From contig CM030850.1 of assembly GCA_018105865.1 (NCBI GenBank), forward strand, positions 14,766,967 through 14,830,966: a stretch of DNA of 64,000 bases, in the 5' to 3' direction. Of this stretch, positions 26,433 through 32,400 are shown piece by piece. Within the stretch, counting starts at the first letter, position 1. Each line of letters begins with the position of its first letter. A program made the position numbers and the translations under genes. The DNA is from Metaphire vulgaris (lineage: Eukaryota > Annelida > Clitellata > Crassiclitellata > Megascolecidae). The notes under the pieces were generated by a model. That model ran no database searches. It saw only the letters and a list, made by a program, of their open reading frames with translations, and had not been told where the DNA came from.

Positions 26433-29395
26433 CCAAAAGTAACCCTAGGAGAGACTTCGAGTGCATAAATGTTAAGCAGAAATTTAATTTGAAGAAAATA
26501 TAGATCTTCTGTACATTGTTTCCTGTATATCTCGATTGACTCTTTTGGCCTGACTTTGTTCTATTTCTGCTTGGTTTTGCCACACCATTGCCTAATGCTC
26601 TGGAATCTAGACATCATGATGGTGGTGCTATATAAACTGAATACTTGACTGCATGATTGATGGTTGATTGATTGATTGATTGAATTCCTATGCCTACGAT
26701 ATTTGCAAATGCTAAATTATTTTCAAATGGCTGGTGACAATAGCCCATGGGTATCAATGGCTTGCTGCTATTTTCTGCTATGTCTTAGTTGGTGTAAAAT
26801 TTTTTAAATGATTTATACAGTATATTGAGTACAGTGACAATTTAATTAGATCTTTTGTGAAATTGTCCTTATGAATGAGTGAATGAACAAATGAATGAAT
26901 GAGCAAACGAATGAGCAAATGAATGAATGAGTGAGTGAATGAATGAGCAAATGAATGAATGAGTGAATGAATGAGTGAATGAATGAAAGAAGAACACACG
27001 AACAAATAAAAGTCTGTAATTTTTGTTTCAAATTAAACTGGAAAAACGGACACCACCTATTTTTCAAAAGTTCATTACGAAAATTGAAGCCCCGCTTTCT
27101 TGCTAAGCAACCCTAGACCACGAGTGCCACTGAATATATGAATGTTAAAAGAAGAGACGCAAAATAAATCTTACATTACATTACACATTCAATGCCAAAG
27201 AAATATTTCGCTCAATGGAATCACTCGTCAATCATATGGAATATAAGATTGTATAAGTGATGACCAACTCAGAAAAGGAAACTGCCAGGTAATATAGAAA
27301 GACTTGTAAGAACAGACAGACAGACAGACGGACGGACGGACGGACGGACAGGGAGACAGACAGACGGGCATATAGACACTAGACACTATTGTCAGAATTA
27401 ATGATAATAATAATAATAGTGATGAACTCATATGAAATTGTCAGAATTAATGATAATAATAATAATAATAACATAGAAAGACTTGTAAAAACAGACAGAA
27501 ACACTGCTGCCATCTGTTGAATAATTTAATCAATATTAAATTTACCTGCACACCATCAGTTGATGTTCTATGCACTATGACAGTGGCGCTATAGAAGTCT
27601 ATTGATTGATTGATTGATTGAACCAGTACCTAAAATCACTAATCAGCAGAAGAAAATGAAACTATTCCCAAATATTTGAAATGCTAAATTGAACACGAAA
27701 AACACATCCTACCATTCTCCACTCGAGGCAGAATATGGAGAATATGGAACCAGAGCAGGGCGTGAGGTAACTCACTGCACCACATCTCACTTCGATCCTC
27801 TTTTGACTGACTACCGCAGAATTTCCGACACTAGAAGCAAATCCAAATACATCGCAAACATACTCATCAAAAGCTGCAGAACTAAGATACACATGTCAAC
27901 ATCTGTTTGGTGGTTGCACGTTCGAAAAGTGAGGACAAATTTTCCTGCTGTCTCCAGGGCCGCCGAGAGGTGGGTCAGGGGCAGTTGCACAGGGGCCCGG
28001 CGGCCTGCAGGGGCTCCGGTGATGATGATGCATAAACTGTATTAACAATAGCTTGAATCCTGATTAAGACTGACAAGTAAAAAAAGGTCATCTTCTCGTC
28101 ATGAGCACCACAGGGGCCCGGGGAATGTCAGGGGGCCTGGGCCGATCATGTTAGTAATCAAGTAATCTCATTTTTTAAAAGGAGCGAGAAGCAAAAAAGG
28201 TCATCAGCACTTTTTCACAGACTTGTCAGGTCAGGGGGCCGTGACTATTTTTGCACAGGGGTCCGCAAATTCTCTCGGCGGCCCTGGCTGCCCCTCACGA
28301 GCATAGAAAGATAACTGTTTTGCTTTGCCAAAGGGTGCTTTTTGACAGTCAGAGCAGTGGGGGAGAGGGAGAGGAAGAAGGCCGATTTGCTTCATTATGC
28401 TAAATAGATTAGTTAAATAAGCCAACGACGCCACGAAGTAGTGACCAGATATCTGCATTTCCCCTCCCCTACAAATATTAATCTGCCACGAAAGCAACAG
28501 AATGAAATGGAATGTAAACAATTCTTTCACCAACCACTAAAGGAAATTCCAGTATTTATAAATGACTTTGATAGCGATGAACAAAATAAACCCTTATGCT
28601 CATTTGCCCTTTGAATCACCACATAATTTTTGGAATGGCTGTTAGTTTGAAAATTTTGAAAATAAAAGGAAAGTAAGATGTAATGTAATGTAACAAAAAA
28701 TGTATAGTGCTTCATGCGCTTGCACATCCCAAGCACCCCAGGACCAACGTCTTATAAAATTATTCAAGCAGAAGATGTTAATGAGCTTCTTGAGGGACTA
28801 CAATTGTTATTATTATTATTATTATGAACTTCTATAGCGCCATTTTAGTGATGCACTTGGCATCAGTTGATTGTCGCTCTGGATTTGGATCGTAATCCCC
28901 ACTGTCAAATCCAACAAGTCAGTCCGATTTTCCAGTTTCAATAGAGAACAGGTAAGGTTTGAGCCTGGATTGAAATGTTGTAAGAGACTCAGCGGGATAT
29001 GCTATAGTTAAAGTGTGTTTTCAATTTTCCACAACTGGTTTTATAAAATCTTGCAGAACAACAAAGAAACACTTTAAGTAAGTCAGCACTGGTGAATAGT
29101 TCGTTGCAATTCCAACCACATTCTGGACATAAGTGACAACGGAATTTACCCAATCGATACATTCTGTGGTAAACGGATCAGTGAGATTGGTAGGAGCTTC
29201 AAGAACAGTCGCTGGAAGGCTGAGAAGTTTACTAAGACACTGTCGGTGGTCCTCTGAGACTTTATTCAACTGGCCAAAGATATCTGCAACAAACAATTTA
29301 CACACTGAAAATAATGAAGGAAGTTGAAAATCAACGTTAATTTCAACAATTAAAACTCAATTTTTTTGACAATGGGCATTTACAATTCTACATAC

Positions 29396-29433
<38 letters not shown>

Positions 29434-32400
29434 GTACTGATTAATGTGGTGACTCATTCAGTCGAACTGCGTGTACACATTACAATGTTACAGGTAACTC
29501 GTGCAGAAAAGCCATGTTCTAAGTCTCTTACTAAAGGCATCTAAAGTCGGAGAGAGAGCTGTATAGATGGAGGTAGACAGTTCCATGCCCGTGCCGCTGC
29601 TGCCACGGGAAATGCTCGATTATTAATTACCTTACCCCCAAAACTTTTGTTCTGATGCTTAGAGACAATATAACAATGGCAAAGATAAAAGGAAATGACG
29701 TGGTCGACATGTGGAAATAATAAAGACGACGCAAGATTTTCTTTGTTAAAGTCAATTTAAACCCACAAGTACCGGTACTTGAAAGTATTGTTAGACAAAT
29801 TATGCATATCCTAAAGCTGTCAGCAAAAAACGTGTCACGGTGACAAATGACGATTCCTTTGACATCATTCTACAAGAAATTTTAGCATTCTGGCCAAGTA
29901 ATGGTAATAGACAACTTATATAGCGCCGTAGCATAGCAAAGGCCAAAGTCAAAGGCGCTGTCGACAATGCTGACAAATCAACATGGAACGAAAGATGTTG
30001 GTCTTGAGGGAAAATCCGCTCAGATGGCACGAAGGAAGTCGCTGTCGTGCAGCAACTTACATGTAACAATAAGTACTTACCGGTACATGTAACAATATAT
30101 GTTTTGTTTTATGAAGTTCTTGCAATTACGTTAACTTTCTTGTTCGCAACTTCTTAGCAATAAAACTGCAGCAACTGTTTTAAGACAATTAATAAGTACC
30201 TACTGGTAAGTCTACCTTGGAGCGACCATCAACTGATGGCAAGTACATTCTAAAATGGCGCCATAGAAGTTCTTATGCTATGTAACTCTAGATCACCTGT
30301 TTTAGCTGCTGATTCAGGCCTTTACTGATCTCCCTATTCTTGTCTGGTTCTTCATTTCAGATGTCTATGAATTTCTCAGACATGTTCCAGCAATGGTTTC
30401 CAAGACGTAATGTATTGGGTAATGTGTATTTTCTAATAATTCACATGTTATAAACTATTTTCCCTTGTGTGGTCTTCTCTTTGCTGCTAAAGATCATTGC
30501 ATTACCGTTGGCACCTGTTCTCTGCAAAAAGCCTTCTGTACCCATATTGAGACCGACACATATTTAGCAATAAGAGGGACATCCTGCAGGGGGGGGGACC
30601 TGCATCTACGCCATGGGTATTTTATTAAATTTTATGTAGGTCCACATCTTTTTATGGCTGGTGCCTAAAGGCTGGGTGTTTTTGAAATAAGTAGTTGTCA
30701 TTATCCAATATCTTGCAAGTATTCGAAAAAAATTTATAATTTCAGTATCCTCAAAGATATTTCACACAATTTAGCGGGCTGGATCTGGAAAATGGGTTGC
30801 CAATTTTTATGAAAATCAACGTTAATTTAGGTATCAAAATTTTATATCATCGTATTTTGGGTATCAATAGTCTAAGCTCTGTTACAGCAAAAGTCTGTTT
30901 TATGAAAAAGGTAATTTGATTTAAACGGGAACTCACATCGAAGCTTGTCTGACATGCGACCAGCACAGAGAACTGAAAGCAGAACTTGAACCGGAAGCAG
31001 CTGCAATTGAATACCTGTGTCACTGGAAAGATAAATCAAACATGGTTCACATCAACTGAGGAGTACAGAGGATGCTTATATGAAACTTTCACAGGATTTT
31101 CCACATAGGCCTAATACTGATTAGGAGAAAATGGAAATGAATTGTCAAAATGGCACCCATGGGTGAGGATAATGAATGATGATAATGATGACTGCTCAGG
31201 CCTGACGATATGGAGGCAACCTGTCATTACGATGTCAATCATCTGACTGACACTTATACATCATTGCAACATTTCCATAAAAATGGTCTGCTGATTGATT
31301 TATTGATTGATTGACTGATTGATTGACCGTTTGCTTGATGTAGACAATTATTATCTTTGGGCAATCAAGCTAAAAACTATTTCAGAAGAAAACTTCTTAT
31401 CTATCGCATAACAATATCATCACACAATCATCTCAAATTCTCAATCCCTCTAGATGTAGCTACCTTTTTCTTCATGCATAGAGCTTGGTACACACCATAT
31501 TATTATTTAGTACAATTACAAACCTTATCAAGCACAATTTCTATAAGACTGCTCACCCACTGAAGGTGTAGGAAAGCCAGTTTACGAGCAACTCCATGCA
31601 TGGCTCAACACTGAACTGTGCCACGCTCGGCAGACGACTTCTGAGCGAATTGTAAAGGTCACTTAAGACAGCAACGACCTTTGCCAGCGGCAACACAGAA
31701 AAAGGTTCCATTACGTCCAAACCGTGGTCGTGGAAAACTGTCGTGACATTCCCGATGTCAACCAGATGAACTGAACAGAATAGCAATTTAACAATCCAAG
31801 TTAACCTGTTTTTGCTTTTATTTTGTACAACAGAACTTCATTGTAACATACTTAGTGGGTCTGCATGGGCGCCCGCACATTGGGGCAAGAGGGGCACATG
31901 CCCCACCTCCTGGAAAATGCAAATACCAATATTTCACATGAAATTTGAAAAACTTGCTAAAATATTAACCGTGACCATTGTGTTAACATGCGTTCTGCCC
32001 CATCCTGGAAAAATTTATGTGATGTAACTGTGACCATTGTGTTTTGCCCCTCCTGGAAAAATTTCTGTGGCACCCATGTGGGTCTGTAAAATTTAGCATG
32101 TTGTATCCAAGGTACGTTGTATCCAATACCATCCAATAGGGCAGCACATCATATGGAACTGTACATTGTGGTATGCTATAACCAAGTAAATGTTATAACT
32201 GAGTAAATGTTATAACCGAGTATAACGTTATAACCGATTCTGTTATAACGAAGTTCTACTGTATATTTCTGATGTAATGCCTACATGCCTATATTCCAAT
32301 TCATAATGACAAAGGAGCAATGACTTCTAAGGCTGGTTGTGCCTGCTTCAGTTATCAATAAGACGGTGTACTGGTGTATTAGTATATGCATGAGTCTGAA

